The position numbers were made by a program, and so were the translations under genes. Shown here one piece after another: positions 1 through 8,014 of a stretch of 34,245 nucleotides of DNA. The stretch is from a virus, in IMG/VR virus record IMGVR_UViG_3300047557_001081, positions 1-34,245 of that record, one strand, 5' to 3'. The notes beneath the pieces are model-generated. The model saw only the letters and a program-made list of their open reading frames with translations. It was not told where the DNA came from and made no database searches. Position 1 is the first letter of the stretch. Each line of letters starts with the position of its first letter.

Positions 1-1634
1 TTAATAAACTGATCAGGCGAACTCTTATACAAATCCATCGCTTTGGCACCAAGTTTAGTTTGGCCAATACGTTGCATACCTTTAGTGTAATCGGCTAAGT
101 ATTGACGATAACCTGTACCACCTGACGATTCAATAGCATCAACAATCAATGGTTTGATATCGCTTAATACTTGAGCAGCTAACTTCTTTTGTGATGACGC
201 ATCTAGTGTCGGACGTAACTGCTGAATAGCCGCGTTGACAGAGTTCTTACGGATGGCGTCTAGGGCGCGAGCATCAATCACACCGCCACTGCTAGTCCAT
301 TTAGCGATGTCATCGGCGACGTTACGCACCGCACCTGCCACGATGTCGTTACCAGCAAACGCAGGGTTGTCAGCGATTGACTTGATGTTTTGCGCTAAAG
401 GCAAGCCCTCGATGGGTTGAACACCAAAACTACGTAAAGTCTTGGCTGCATCATTAGCAAAACGGGCGCCTTGGCCAAGATCAAGCGACGCTTGTGCGGC
501 TTTATCTGACCACTCACCAAAAGCTTTTTCGGCCAACTCACCTGCATAGCTGTATCGAGCAGCGCCTACAGGTAGGTTTTTCTTAATCATTTGCAGTCTA
601 GCCCATGCTTCTGCGGCGTTGCCTGCGCTGATTAGGTCGCGTACTTTTTGTACTTGTTCGGCAGCTTCACCTGTAAGTTTACCAGCCTCGGCTTCGTACT
701 CGGCCACAGCTTTACCTAAGTTAGCACGATTTAACGCGGTTTCGCGTTGCGGGCCAGTCATAGCGTTTAAAGCGTTCTTTTGGTTTTCCAAAGTAACGCG
801 GGTTGCTGTGGCTGTTTCTCCCCCTGCTATCTTGGCTAATGAGTTTGCAGTTTTAAAATCTTGTTCTTTTAGCAAATCAGTGAAAAACTTAGGGTCGCGT
901 TGCGCTGCTCGTTTGAGCAAGGCTTGAGCCGTAGGTTCGTTTAGACCCGCTTGAGCCAACGCTTCAGCTGGTGTTTGACCAGGTTTAGCGTTACGCAAGG
1001 CGTTTACGATGTCATCCATTTCGCCACCTAGCGACTGACGCAAGATGTTAGCAGCCTTTTGCGTAGGAATCTGGCGCATATCGGCGACTTTACCAATGGC
1101 AGTGCTAACACCTTCACCTAGCTTTTGCGCTCCTTTGGCTACAATAGGGCCGACTACTCGACCACCCGCCTCGTAAGTTGCACCTTCTAAGATGTTTTTA
1201 GCTGGCTCCGTGACTATTTCAGCGCCTTTACGCGGTGCTTTAAGACCTAACGCTACGTCAACAGCTTCTAGACCTTCTTTAGCCATGCCGTAGCCTAACG
1301 CCGACCCGCCTACCGCACCTGTAGCTGTACCTATTGGCCCAGCGACTGTACCAGCCCCTGCGCCTAACGCACCGCCACCAACAGCACCTAGCATTTCAAC
1401 TGTAGGGCCAAGCATTTGACGGGCTGTGACAGCCCCTTCATACAGTTTAGGGTACTTCTTAGCCCATTCAGGCGCACGTTCGGCAGCTACGTTTTCACGC
1501 GTCGCTGTTGTTTCTACAGGTTGTAGCTTGCCGATGTCAAAACCATTAGCGGCTAGTTTCTCGGTTAACTGCGCTTTCGTCGTACCTTCTGGCACGTTAC
1601 GTATGATTGTTCCATCAGGCAGACGTACGTCCAT
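1..1634 (-). CDS. Ejection/internal virion protein, 3' end cut by window edge
   Basis: The minus-strand frame from ATG at 1632-1634 stays open to the left edge, about 544 codons with no stop, so the C-terminus is missing. The N-terminus (MDVRLPDGTIIRNVPEGTTK) matches the DGT-x-I-x-x-VPEGTTKAQ signature that begins many phage internal virion proteins. A Gly/Ala-rich segment at about residues 85-115 (GGGALGAGAGTVAGPIGTAT) has glycine-zipper spacing typical of segments that enter membranes. The rest is Ala/Lys/Glu-rich and probably helical. Seen in sequence: the open frame, N-terminal signature and glycine zipper. Inferred: it is packed in the head or tail and ejected with the DNA to help cross the envelope. 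It follows the 394-aa structural gene after 8 nt, inside the virion-gene run. No lytic transglycosylase motif was seen in the visible part. Confidence 0.7.
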   Translation of the reverse strand, partial: MDVRLPDGTIIRNVPEGTTKAQLTEKLAANGFDIGKLQPVETTATRENVAAERAPEWAKKYPKLYEGAVTARQMLGPTVEMLGAVGGGALGAGAGTVAGPIGTATGAVGGSALGYGMAKEGLEAVDVALGLKAPRKGAEIVTEPAKNILEGATYEAGGRVVGPIVAKGAQKLGEGVSTAIGKVADMRQIPTQKAANILRQSLGGEMDDIVNALRNAKPGQTPAEALAQAGLNEPTAQALLKRAAQRDPKFFTDLLKEQDFKTANSLAKIAGGETATATRVTLENQKNALNAMTGPQRETALNRANLGKAVAEYEAEAGKLTGEAAEQVQKVRDLISAGNAAEAWARLQMIKKNLPVGAARYSYAGELAEKAFGEWSDKAAQASLDLGQGARFANDAAKTLRSFGVQPIEGLPLAQNIKSIADNPAFAGNDIVAGAVRNVADDIAKWTSSGGVIDARALDAIRKNSVNAAIQQLRPTLDASSQKKLAAQVLSDIKPLIVDAIESSGGTGYRQYLADYTKGMQRIGQTKLGAKAMDLYKSSPDQFI

Positions 1635-1642
1635 GATTCGCC

Positions 1643-2827
1643 TTATTTCAATGAGTTAAAATCGATAACGTTTTCTGACCCAGCAGGGGCGCCAGTACGA
1701 GGTGCTGTAGCAGGGGTTGCGCTTGGTGTAACTACAGGTGATGTTTGACCTGCTTTAGCACGAGCGCGTTGCATACCTGTACGCAATACGTCTTGTAGTT
1801 CACGCGCGGCTGTAATGTACTCTTTTTCATTAGACGCTTTGTTCATACGCATAATGGCTTGAGTACCTTTTTCGCCTTCTTTTTCAGTGATAGAACCACC
1901 ACCTTTAAGGGCGTTAAACGCTTCCAAGAATGCTCTACCTTCAATCTGTTTTTGACGTACTTCAAACGCGGCGGTATCAGAACCTTCAATAAATCGCATA
2001 CCCGGTACCAATGTAGCGCCCACATAGCTTGAGAAGCCTGGATGTGGCTTAGTACCTTTCTGAATAACTTTACCGCTTGCGTCTTTAATCTCTGGCTTAC
2101 CAACCATTTCGTCGATGAGGCGGATACCTTCTTCAGCAGTCTGAATAGCTCCTGGCAACGCAGCTTCAGCTGTAGCGCGGTTCTTGCCAAGTGCTTGGCC
2201 ATACTCTTTAGCGTTAGATATTTTAGCCTGCAACTCAGGGTCAAAGTCTTTTTGTAGGCGCTCACGCTTGATAGCAAGGTCTTGCTTTTGCGCTTCGCTT
2301 AAAGTCATCATTTCTAAGCGTTTATCAGCGTTGACACCCATCTTTAGGAAATAATCTTTACGCTGTTCAGGTTTCATGGCGCCCACTTGCGACCATTGTT
2401 GTTTAGCTTGCTCAGGATTAATTTCACCACGCAATACAGAATCTTGTAGATGAGCTAAAACATTCTCATCGGATGGGTTAAACGCCAAATCAGACACACG
2501 TTGACGATGCGCTTCTAAGGTTTGCTTGTCAATATCTTTACGTAATTTTGTAGTTTCCAAACCTGCTTTTTCTTGCTCGGCTAACAATTTCCCGTAACCT
2601 AAGCCAGTCTTACCAAACTGCGACAGTTGAGCACGTGTTTCAGGTTTAGACAAGTCAGCGTTGCGTAAGAAATTACGCACTTCTTGTTCTTCTTGTAGAC
2701 CGCGTTGCAACTCTTGGTATTTCAGTGCATTGACCGCGCCTTCCATGGCACGGCCTTGAACGGCTAAGGGATTCTCAATCTGTACGGGTTTTACGCCTAA
2801 TACAATACTTGGGTCAATTTGTGCCAT
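1643..2827 (-). CDS. Probable ejection/internal virion protein (394 aa)
   Basis: A soluble, charged, mostly helical protein. Residues 40-220 are rich in Glu, Gln, Lys and Leu with heptad-like spacing (coiled-coil character). The tail, about residues 355-385, is Ala/Pro/Thr-rich and probably disordered. There is no signal peptide or membrane segment. It lies between the gp7-like ejection gene (9 nt upstream) and the large partial ejection gene (8 nt downstream), where podoviruses with P22-like necks usually encode the remaining ejected proteins. No catalytic motif was recognised. The structural role is inferred from position and composition; resemblance to P22 gp20 or gp16 in sequence was not established. 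Confidence that it is a real gene is high, and confidence in the role is moderate. Confidence 0.65.
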   Translation of the reverse strand: MAQIDPSIVLGVKPVQIENPLAVQGRAMEGAVNALKYQELQRGLQEEQEVRNFLRNADLSKPETRAQLSQFGKTGLGYGKLLAEQEKAGLETTKLRKDIDKQTLEAHRQRVSDLAFNPSDENVLAHLQDSVLRGEINPEQAKQQWSQVGAMKPEQRKDYFLKMGVNADKRLEMMTLSEAQKQDLAIKRERLQKDFDPELQAKISNAKEYGQALGKNRATAEAALPGAIQTAEEGIRLIDEMVGKPEIKDASGKVIQKGTKPHPGFSSYVGATLVPGMRFIEGSDTAAFEVRQKQIEGRAFLEAFNALKGGGSITEKEGEKGTQAIMRMNKASNEKEYITAARELQDVLRTGMQRARAKAGQTSPVVTPSATPATAPRTGAPAGSENVIDFNSLK

Positions 2828-2836
2828 GTCTAGTCC

Positions 2837-3553
2837 TTAATCCATTGTATATAGACCTGTTGAGGTCTGTTGCCATGACGGTGATGCGGCCGGGCTTGAT
2901 GACGGGAACAAGCGATCCATAAACATCCTGTTTTGATAAAAGTTAACCCCTTGGCCTACGCCTTGGCTAATAGCGTTGGCAGTACCAACCGTACCAGCAG
3001 CTGCGGCGTTACCTGCGCCGATGATGTTAGAGCCTATTTGTGAACCAAACTGACCTGCGGCGTTAGTTAGTGTATTTGCTGAAGTCTGACCTACGCCTGC
3101 CAAAGACTGTAATGGCTGTAGCATATTGGTTCGTTCAGCGTAGTAGCGATTGAACGCGTTTTGATATTCTTGAGAAGCTAAGTCTTGACCGTATTGTTGC
3201 GCGCCTTTAAGCGTTGCGCCTGACAACAAGCCACCTCTCGCAGCTGCTGTACGATCTAAAGCTTTTAAACCTTCAGACAGGCGGAACGCATAGCCTGGAT
3301 CAGCTGTAAATGGGCGGTCTGTGAATCTAACCCCGAACTCACCGCCGGGTTTAAGCCCTTCAGTTAGACGATTGAGGGATTCTTCACCCGCTTTGCGCCA
3401 TGGCTCTTGTAGCTCAACCTGACGCTCAAACATCCTTTCCTGAGCATCGGTTGCGGCTTGCGACGCCGCGGCTTGTTGACCTGCGGCTTTTTTAGCTGCT
3501 TGTGAGCTAATAAGTGCGCTACCGACTACGGCTGCTGCGACGACTCCGGCCAT
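2837..3553 (-). CDS. DNA transfer/ejection protein, P22 gp7-like
   Basis: 238 aa. It starts with a hydrophobic Ala/Val segment (residues 2-20) followed by a Gln/Ala-rich helix. The middle has the family core: YAFRLSEGLKALDRTAAARG at about residues 88-107, then LLSGATLKGAQQYGQDLASQ at about 109-128 and EYQNAFNRYY at about 129-138. This pattern, a YRFxLxEGxxALdR run followed by GLLSGaTlka...YGqdlas.ey, is characteristic of phage DNA-transfer proteins of the P22 gp7 type. The C-terminal half is Gly/Ala/Asn-rich. In P22, gp7 leaves the virion with the DNA and helps it reach the cytoplasm. The start ATG overlaps the TAA of the preceding 178-aa gene by one base, so translation is probably coupled. 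Confidence 0.75.
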   Translation of the reverse strand: MAGVVAAAVVGSALISSQAAKKAAGQQAAASQAATDAQERMFERQVELQEPWRKAGEESLNRLTEGLKPGGEFGVRFTDRPFTADPGYAFRLSEGLKALDRTAAARGGLLSGATLKGAQQYGQDLASQEYQNAFNRYYAERTNMLQPLQSLAGVGQTSANTLTNAAGQFGSQIGSNIIGAGNAAAAGTVGTANAISQGVGQGVNFYQNRMFMDRLFPSSSPAASPSWQQTSTGLYTMD

Positions 3554-4089
3554 TATGCTTCTCCTTCTAACATCGGCTGCGTTTCAGGGGCAGCCAGTAA
3601 ATTCTGTCTATTACTGAGTAAACCACATTCAGGGACTTCATACAAGCGATTCTCAAGCGCTTCAATGTCTGTGCAGTTATCAGGATTGTCGTATATATCA
3701 ACCCAAACTACAACTTCGTCAAACACGCGTCCGACCCGTTGTTCCCCTGCACAAGCATCAAATTCTAATGGCGCTGTTAAAACCTTGACTTCGTTGCCTA
3801 CGTTTACAGCGATTGTACCCTTTTCAAGCCTAACTTTGTAGGCTGTTTTGTGCGGTGCGCCAGTTAAAACACACCAAGGCGGTACAGTAATCTTACGTTC
3901 GTAAACGCCAGGCGTAAACGTGTGTTCTGTTACGATGTCTGCTTGCTCCATTTTGAGCAATTCATCTTGTAGCCGTACAATTTTGTTTTTAGTGACATCG
4001 AGTGTTGCTATACCCATATTCGCAAAGGTTGTCGTCAAAGCTTGCTGCTTTGGCTCAAACCCTTCGCCATAGGATATGCGGGTATACAT
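3553..4089 (-). CDS. Conserved phage protein of unknown function (178 aa)
   Basis: A mostly beta-rich acidic protein without signal peptide or membrane segment. Residues 1-50 look helical. Residues 55-150 alternate short hydrophobic strands with Gly/Pro turns (for example ITVPPWCVLTGAPHKTAYKV), which would suit a cupin-like or jelly-roll fold, but no metal-binding triad was confirmed. It lies between a small tail/head protein and the gp7-like ejection gene. Both junctions are one-base TAATG overlaps, so it belongs to the same translationally coupled chain. The function is unknown; a virion or assembly role is inferred only from its neighbours. Confidence 0.6.
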   Translation of the reverse strand: MYTRISYGEGFEPKQQALTTTFANMGIATLDVTKNKIVRLQDELLKMEQADIVTEHTFTPGVYERKITVPPWCVLTGAPHKTAYKVRLEKGTIAVNVGNEVKVLTAPLEFDACAGEQRVGRVFDEVVVWVDIYDNPDNCTDIEALENRLYEVPECGLLSNRQNLLAAPETQPMLEGEA

Positions 4090-4427
4090 TACGCCACCTG
4101 TCTACCAGACGCGCGGATGTTGATGGTGCCCGCCGCACTAGCTAAAGTTGAAATGAAGCCGTTAGGCGCAATCATGTGGCCTACAATTTCAGGAAACGTG
4201 TAAGTTTCACCTGCGACCAGTGATCGCGTCTTAACAGTTAAGTTTTGGTTACCTGCGGTGTCAGCCGCTGTGACCAAGTTCACGCTAAGAGTCGCCGTGG
4301 TTGCACCGTAGTTAGTAGCCGTGAACTTATCAATGATGGTCGTTACCCCCGCTGGCGATGTGTACTGCGTCGTCTGAGCGTTCTCAGCAATCTTAGAAGG
4401 GATAATGACCGTCGTTGTAATGGCCAT
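4089..4427 (-). CDS. Small virion-associated beta protein (112 aa)
   Basis: A Thr/Ala/Ile-rich protein with strand-turn-strand character throughout and no charged domain, signal peptide or transmembrane helix. The region around residues 30-75 (TATNYGATTATLSVNLV, then SLVAGETYTFPEIVGHMIAP) resembles small structural proteins seen beside podovirus tail fibres, but I cannot attach a family name. It starts two bases after the stop of the first of three paralogous tail genes and its stop overlaps the next start. It is probably a tail or fibre accessory protein (inferred). The plus-strand frame overlying it lacks a ribosome site and is taken as a shadow. Confidence 0.55.
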   Translation of the reverse strand: MAITTTVIIPSKIAENAQTTQYTSPAGVTTIIDKFTATNYGATTATLSVNLVTAADTAGNQNLTVKTRSLVAGETYTFPEIVGHMIAPNGFISTLASAAGTINIRASGRQVA

Positions 4428-4429
4428 GA

Positions 4430-5014
4430 TTACTCGTACAAAATGTTAATTGAGCCAGCATCAAAGGTGTCTGTTCCGTTAGTAGTAGTGATACGGACTC
4501 TATCAAGTACACCACCAAGAGCTAAAGAACCGCCAGCGTATGTTGAACAGCTAGTATTTGAATGACCATGAGCAGAAGTAAAACACCAAGTATTGCCTGT
4601 GATGTTTGTGATTGTAGCTATACCATGTCTTACAGATGAACTAGTTACTGAAGCATCTGAAGGCTCAATTCTAAATCCTGTTGAATTAGTATTAGTCGTT
4701 GCACTTGTTACATTAAGACAAGCAGTTCCTAGGTAACCTGTGGCAACCACCCCGCCACTTGTTCCAATCTGTACTAAAACTTGTGCTGTTCCTGATGTTG
4801 ATACACCACTAAACATTACTGTAATTTTTTTAGCCCATGAAGGGATACCTGTGAAGTCAATAGAAGTTCCTGAAGTAGAGGCAACGGCAATGCCGCTAGT
4901 GATAACAGAAGCACCCATTACAGGAGTACCGCTAATTGTAGGGCTTGTCAGCGTTGGTGTCGTTAACGTTGCGCTAGTAAGGTTCGGTGAATCACCACTT
5001 AGAGTAATTGCCAT
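4430..5014 (-). CDS. Tail-fibre/receptor-binding domain protein, paralogue 1 of 3
   Basis: 194 aa. The N-terminus (residues 1-40) is a Thr/Ser/Pro-rich beta stretch with TLTTPTLTSPTISGTP repeats, as in phage fibre shafts. Residues 44-95 hold the shared block ASTSGTSIDFTGIPSWAKKI plus TVMFSGVSTSGTAQVLVQIG. The C-terminus carries DRVRITTTNGTDTFDAGSIN before a final ILYE. The same three blocks recur in the genes at 5154-5789 and 5799-6413, so the genes arose by duplication. Such domains are common at the tips of phage fibres, and a surface-contact role is inferred. This copy has three cysteines (in ACLNV, TWCFT and TSCST) that the block regions of the others lack. Confidence 0.7.
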   Translation of the reverse strand: MAITLSGDSPNLTSATLTTPTLTSPTISGTPVMGASVITSGIAVASTSGTSIDFTGIPSWAKKITVMFSGVSTSGTAQVLVQIGTSGGVVATGYLGTACLNVTSATTNTNSTGFRIEPSDASVTSSSVRHGIATITNITGNTWCFTSAHGHSNTSCSTYAGGSLALGGVLDRVRITTTNGTDTFDAGSINILYE

Positions 5015-5015
5015 G

Positions 5016-5150
5016 CTATTCCTCTACTTGTTCTTGAGTTTGTTGAGCAGCTTGTTCTGCAATAGCAGCATCATAAGCTGCTTGTTCTTCTGCTGTTAAA
5101 GGAACTTGAGTTACTTCACCTGTTTGTAGATTAACAACGATTCTGTGCAT
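5016..5150 (-). CDS. Small acidic tail-associated protein (44 aa)
   Basis: A short gene with start ATG at 5148-5150, TAG at 5016-5018, and a GAGGGA ribosome site just upstream. The product begins MHRIVVNLQTGEVTQVPLT and continues with an Ala/Glu/Gln-rich helix ending in QVEE. This 'VVN-TGE-x-x-x-VPLT-x-EE-x-A' layout is a recurrent small phage protein found next to tail-fibre genes; chaperone or assembly roles have been suggested for such proteins but are unproven. It sits between paralogues 1 and 2 of the fibre family with 1-3 nt gaps, so it is tightly coupled. Confidence that it is real rests on the start context, the spacing and the recognisable N-terminus. Confidence 0.7.
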   Translation of the reverse strand: MHRIVVNLQTGEVTQVPLTAEEQAAYDAAIAEQAAQQTQEQVEE

Positions 5151-5153
5151 GAT

Positions 5154-5789
5154 TTATCCCTCGTATTGAATATTGATTGTTCCAGCATCAAAAGTGTCTG
5201 TACCGCCAACAGTAGTGATACGGACTCTATCAAGAGTCGCAGACAATTCTTTTGTGTATGAAAAAATACCGACGATTGTTGTGTTTGAATATGAATAGTT
5301 CCCCACCATCTGCCAAATATTTCCACTAATGTTGGAAATAATAAATGTACCTTGCCTCACGGCTGCGGCTGCGGCTGCCGTTCCGTTATCTAACAAAGCA
5401 CCAGCAGTGGCAGCAGTGGCAGCGTTACCCGCAGCGTTCGCCGTTAAAGTTACACCTGCGTAGCCAGTAGTTTCGATACCGCCTGAGTCGCCTAATTGGA
5501 TTTGTACAGCGCTTGTACCGTTTGTACTTACACCATTAAACAACACAGTAATCCGTTTAGCCCAACTTGGAATACTAGTAAAATCGATGCTTGTTCCGCT
5601 TGTAGATGCTACCGCAGTGCCTTGAACAATAGTTCCTTGAACAGTCGTCGCTGTTAATGATGGAATATTCACTCCACTAGCATTAACTGTTAGTCTAGTG
5701 TTTCCGTTATTTTGTAAAACAATCTCTCCGCTGGTATCAGCACTTTGTACGAATCCAGAGCTAGTAGAAGCATTTAATATAACTGCCAT
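5154..5789 (-). CDS. Tail-fibre/receptor-binding domain protein, paralogue 2 of 3
   Basis: 211 aa, the second member of the tandem trio. An N-terminal part (residues 1-55, including QSADTSGEIVLQNNGNTRLT) resembles short trimeric fibre stalk segments. It is followed by the shared block GTAVASTSGTSIDFTSIPSW, then AKRITVLFNGVSTNGTSAVQ and a Gly-Gly turn (DSGGIETTGYAG). The C-terminus has DRVRITTVGGTDTFDAGTIN and ends IQYEG. An Ala-rich loop at about residues 120-145 (TAGALLDNGTAAAAAAVRQG) is longer than in the other copies and may be the variable tip. It is separated from paralogue 3 by 9 nt. The receptor-contact role is inferred. Confidence 0.7.
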   Translation of the reverse strand: MAVILNASTSSGFVQSADTSGEIVLQNNGNTRLTVNASGVNIPSLTATTVQGTIVQGTAVASTSGTSIDFTSIPSWAKRITVLFNGVSTNGTSAVQIQLGDSGGIETTGYAGVTLTANAAGNAATAATAGALLDNGTAAAAAAVRQGTFIISNISGNIWQMVGNYSYSNTTIVGIFSYTKELSATLDRVRITTVGGTDTFDAGTINIQYEG

Positions 5790-5798
5790 GATTTATCC

Positions 5799-6413
5799 TT
5801 ATTCGTACAAGATGTTAACTGTCCCAGCATCGAAGGCGTCTGTGCCATTGACTGTTGTAATACGAACCGCTGTTAGAGCAGCCGCAAGAGCAATCGTACC
5901 CCCACCAGTAGTAAATCTAGCTGAATCCGAAAGGCCTAAAGCGCTAGAGGCTACCCATGTGTTACCTGTAATATTACTTAAAACCAAAGTTCCATGTCTA
6001 ACATATGTAGCTGCACCATCAGAGCCAATCATAAAACCTGTTGAATAGTTGGTGACAAGTGGAGAAACCCCTGTTAAACCCCCTACAGACGCTCCTAAAT
6101 AGCCTGAAGTTGTATAAGTAGGTGTTGCGCCCGTGCCTAATTGAACAATAATAATAGAACTACCGTTAGTAGAAACACCACTAAACTGAACGGTAATACG
6201 TTCAACCCAACTAGGAAGATTAGTAAAGTCTACGCTAGTACCCGACGTAGACGCCACAGCTGTGCCCGCAACGATAGGGTATAGCGTGCCATTAATGTTA
6301 GTGGCTAATGTTGCAGTAACAGCGGGTAAACTTAAAACATTAGTGCCCGCTACCGCTGGCGCGTCTAAGGTAATCTGCCCGCTTGTGTCGCCTTTAATTA
6401 CGATTGAACTCAT
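5799..6413 (-). CDS. Tail-fibre/receptor-binding domain protein, paralogue 3 of 3
   Basis: 204 aa, the first-transcribed member of the trio. The N-terminus (IVIKGDTSGQITLDAPAVAG, then TNVLSLPAVTATLATN) is a stalk motif very common in phage fibres. The shared block follows (GTAVASTSGTSVDFTNLPSW, then VERITVQFSGVSTNGSSIII). The C-terminus has VRITTVNGTDAFDAGTVNIL ending YE. The stalk differs in each paralogue while the tip block is conserved. The gene lies 9 nt after a 308-aa fibre gene with a classic tail-attachment N-terminus, so the four products may form one adhesion device, though that arrangement is inferred. Confidence 0.7.
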   Translation of the reverse strand: MSSIVIKGDTSGQITLDAPAVAGTNVLSLPAVTATLATNINGTLYPIVAGTAVASTSGTSVDFTNLPSWVERITVQFSGVSTNGSSIIIVQLGTGATPTYTTSGYLGASVGGLTGVSPLVTNYSTGFMIGSDGAATYVRHGTLVLSNITGNTWVASSALGLSDSARFTTGGGTIALAAALTAVRITTVNGTDAFDAGTVNILYE

Positions 6414-6422
6414 AATCTATCC

Positions 6423-7349
6423 TTATAAAACTACCCAGCGACTACCGCTTGGCACTGTTACGGTTGTTCCTGAATTGATGGTAATTGGCCCTACCGAGGA
6501 CGCATTTTTACCTGTTGGGATTGTGTAGCTCGTAGTCACGGTTTGACCATTTTCAAGAAATATCTGATCATTACCGCCGCCCGTAGCCCCACCACCAATC
6601 TGTGACCATAACTGAGCAACATAACTACCCAACACTGTGGCACTGCTACCAGGTGACGACACCATGGTGTATTGGAAAGTGGTTGGGCCAGTGACAGTAA
6701 TTACATATGAGCTGTTGTAATTAGAGGGTGATACCCCGCTAATGGTTACGTAGTCGTTCGTAGACAACCCGTGCGGCGCAGCCGTAGTTAGCGTAGCTAA
6801 CGTACCTACGCTAGTGATAGACGAAATAGCTTGGCCAGCAACGGCTCTATTACCTTCGTATTGATTGGTAGTTGTGTTATAGCGAATCATGCCACTAGCA
6901 GGGGTAGCTGATCTATTAGCTGTCGTACCTGCGGGGATTTGCATTTGGCCTGAGCCATTGAAAGTAATATTGCCTGACGCACTTAAAGTCGTGAATGTGG
7001 CTGGCCCTGGTGTGATGTTACCGATTGTTACGCCGTTAATCGTACCGCCAGTAATGATGACGTTGGCAAAATTAATACCAATGTTGATGTTATCTACTGT
7101 CCAAATAGTTGCGTCGTTTGCATCTTTAAGAACAAACTTGTAAGCCAAACTAGGGGATAGCCAAATGTTAGCTTCACCTCGTGAGTCTAATATGATTGGG
7201 TTGGTGTTGCTAACAAGCCCTGTTGAATCTTGAAAAGTCGCTAAAGGTGTAGATGTACCTGCGGCGTAAGTAAAGACTTTACCCCCGACCAAAGGTACGC
7301 CGGCATCACTAAAAAACTGCTGTTTGGCTGATGGGGTTAAAAAAGTCAT
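6423..7349 (-). CDS. Tail fibre/tailspike with phage attachment N-terminus (308 aa)
   Basis: Residues 1-90 form the widespread attachment domain, with AKQQFFSDAGVPLVGGKVFT, then YAAGTSTPLATFQDSTG, NPIILDSRGEANIW and YKFVLKDANDATIWTVDNI. Residues 130-165 have the fibre motif IPAGTTANRSATPASGMIRY followed by NTTTNQYEGN. The C-terminus (TTSYTIPTGKNASSVGPITI, then NSGTTVTVPSGSRWVVL) is a short beta-helical cap often found at fibre ends. There is no pectate-lyase-like or hydrolase domain, so this is a short fibre or adaptor rather than a full enzymatic spike. It probably docks on the tail through residues 1-90 and carries the adjoining tip proteins (inferred). There is a 9-nt gap to the next gene. 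Confidence 0.8.
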   Translation of the reverse strand: MTFLTPSAKQQFFSDAGVPLVGGKVFTYAAGTSTPLATFQDSTGLVSNTNPIILDSRGEANIWLSPSLAYKFVLKDANDATIWTVDNINIGINFANVIITGGTINGVTIGNITPGPATFTTLSASGNITFNGSGQMQIPAGTTANRSATPASGMIRYNTTTNQYEGNRAVAGQAISSITSVGTLATLTTAAPHGLSTNDYVTISGVSPSNYNSSYVITVTGPTTFQYTMVSSPGSSATVLGSYVAQLWSQIGGGATGGGNDQIFLENGQTVTTSYTIPTGKNASSVGPITINSGTTVTVPSGSRWVVL

Positions 7350-7369
7350 ATTAAATCCTTTATATCAAA

Positions 7370-8014
7370 TTATGCACTAATATTATCAGTAACAGTCAAA
7401 ATAATTGATGGGATTGCAGGTACTACGCCTGACGCTGGTTCGGCTAGTATTTGCACCGCTATATCTGACGCCGCCCACATAAGTTCAAAATAATCGTCTG
7501 ATTTAAAGTTGTATACATAGTTCCACGCCGCGATTGTTTCGGCCGCAGAGCCTTGTATGCGTATTTTACCTGCGGAGTTAGGCACATCCGTGCCATTTAC
7601 ACGCAACCAAATATATATGAGATGCGCGCCCCCCGAAGTGTTAGTACACTGGGCAGAAAACTGTATGTTGTATACGCCGTTTGATCTGACGTAAACGCGG
7701 GATGTTGGCGTTCCTAACTCCACCCCGTAACTTAAATCGGTATTATTAAAAGTTATAGCGTACGCTGTATTTGCTACAGCGGGGGTTTGCGTAGTAGTGT
7801 CGTAAAAACTGCCGTATCTAGGCGCTGAAAACAACGCTACGTCGTACGCGGGGGGTGATAGTTGTAGATCAGTAAGGCTGATAGTGTTATTGCCCGCGCT
7901 AGTTAAATTAAATACATTTTGTAAGTATCTATACCATTCACGGGTGACTAAACCGCTATCTCCTTCAATAAAAGGTACGCGCGAGGCGGGTATTTGCGTG
8001 ACGTTATCAGGCAT
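7370..8014 (-). CDS. Tail/neck fibre protein with jelly-roll-like tip (214 aa)
   Basis: The N-terminal 40 residues (VPFIEGDSGLVTREWYRYLQ) carry the 'G-L-x-T-R-E-W-Y-R-x-x-x-N' element found at the start of many phage fibre or neck proteins. The remaining beta-rich region includes YNIQFSAQCTNTSGGAHLIY, IWLRVNGTDVPNSAGKIRI and SDDYFELMWAASDIAVQI. This is similar in style to C1q/TNF-like jelly-roll heads in phage adhesins. The start overlaps the end of the gp10-like gene by 8 bp, tying its synthesis to the tail hub. It may be a fibre anchored to gp10 (inferred). Exact family membership was not verified. Confidence 0.6.
   Translation of the reverse strand: MPDNVTQIPASRVPFIEGDSGLVTREWYRYLQNVFNLTSAGNNTISLTDLQLSPPAYDVALFSAPRYGSFYDTTTQTPAVANTAYAITFNNTDLSYGVELGTPTSRVYVRSNGVYNIQFSAQCTNTSGGAHLIYIWLRVNGTDVPNSAGKIRIQGSAAETIAAWNYVYNFKSDDYFELMWAASDIAVQILAEPASGVVPAIPSIILTVTDNISA

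Noticed and set aside
1843-2277. 144-aa minus-strand frame inside the 394-aa ejection gene
   Set aside because: It overlaps a well-placed gene in another frame, is Leu/Lys-rich without pattern, and has no Shine-Dalgarno.
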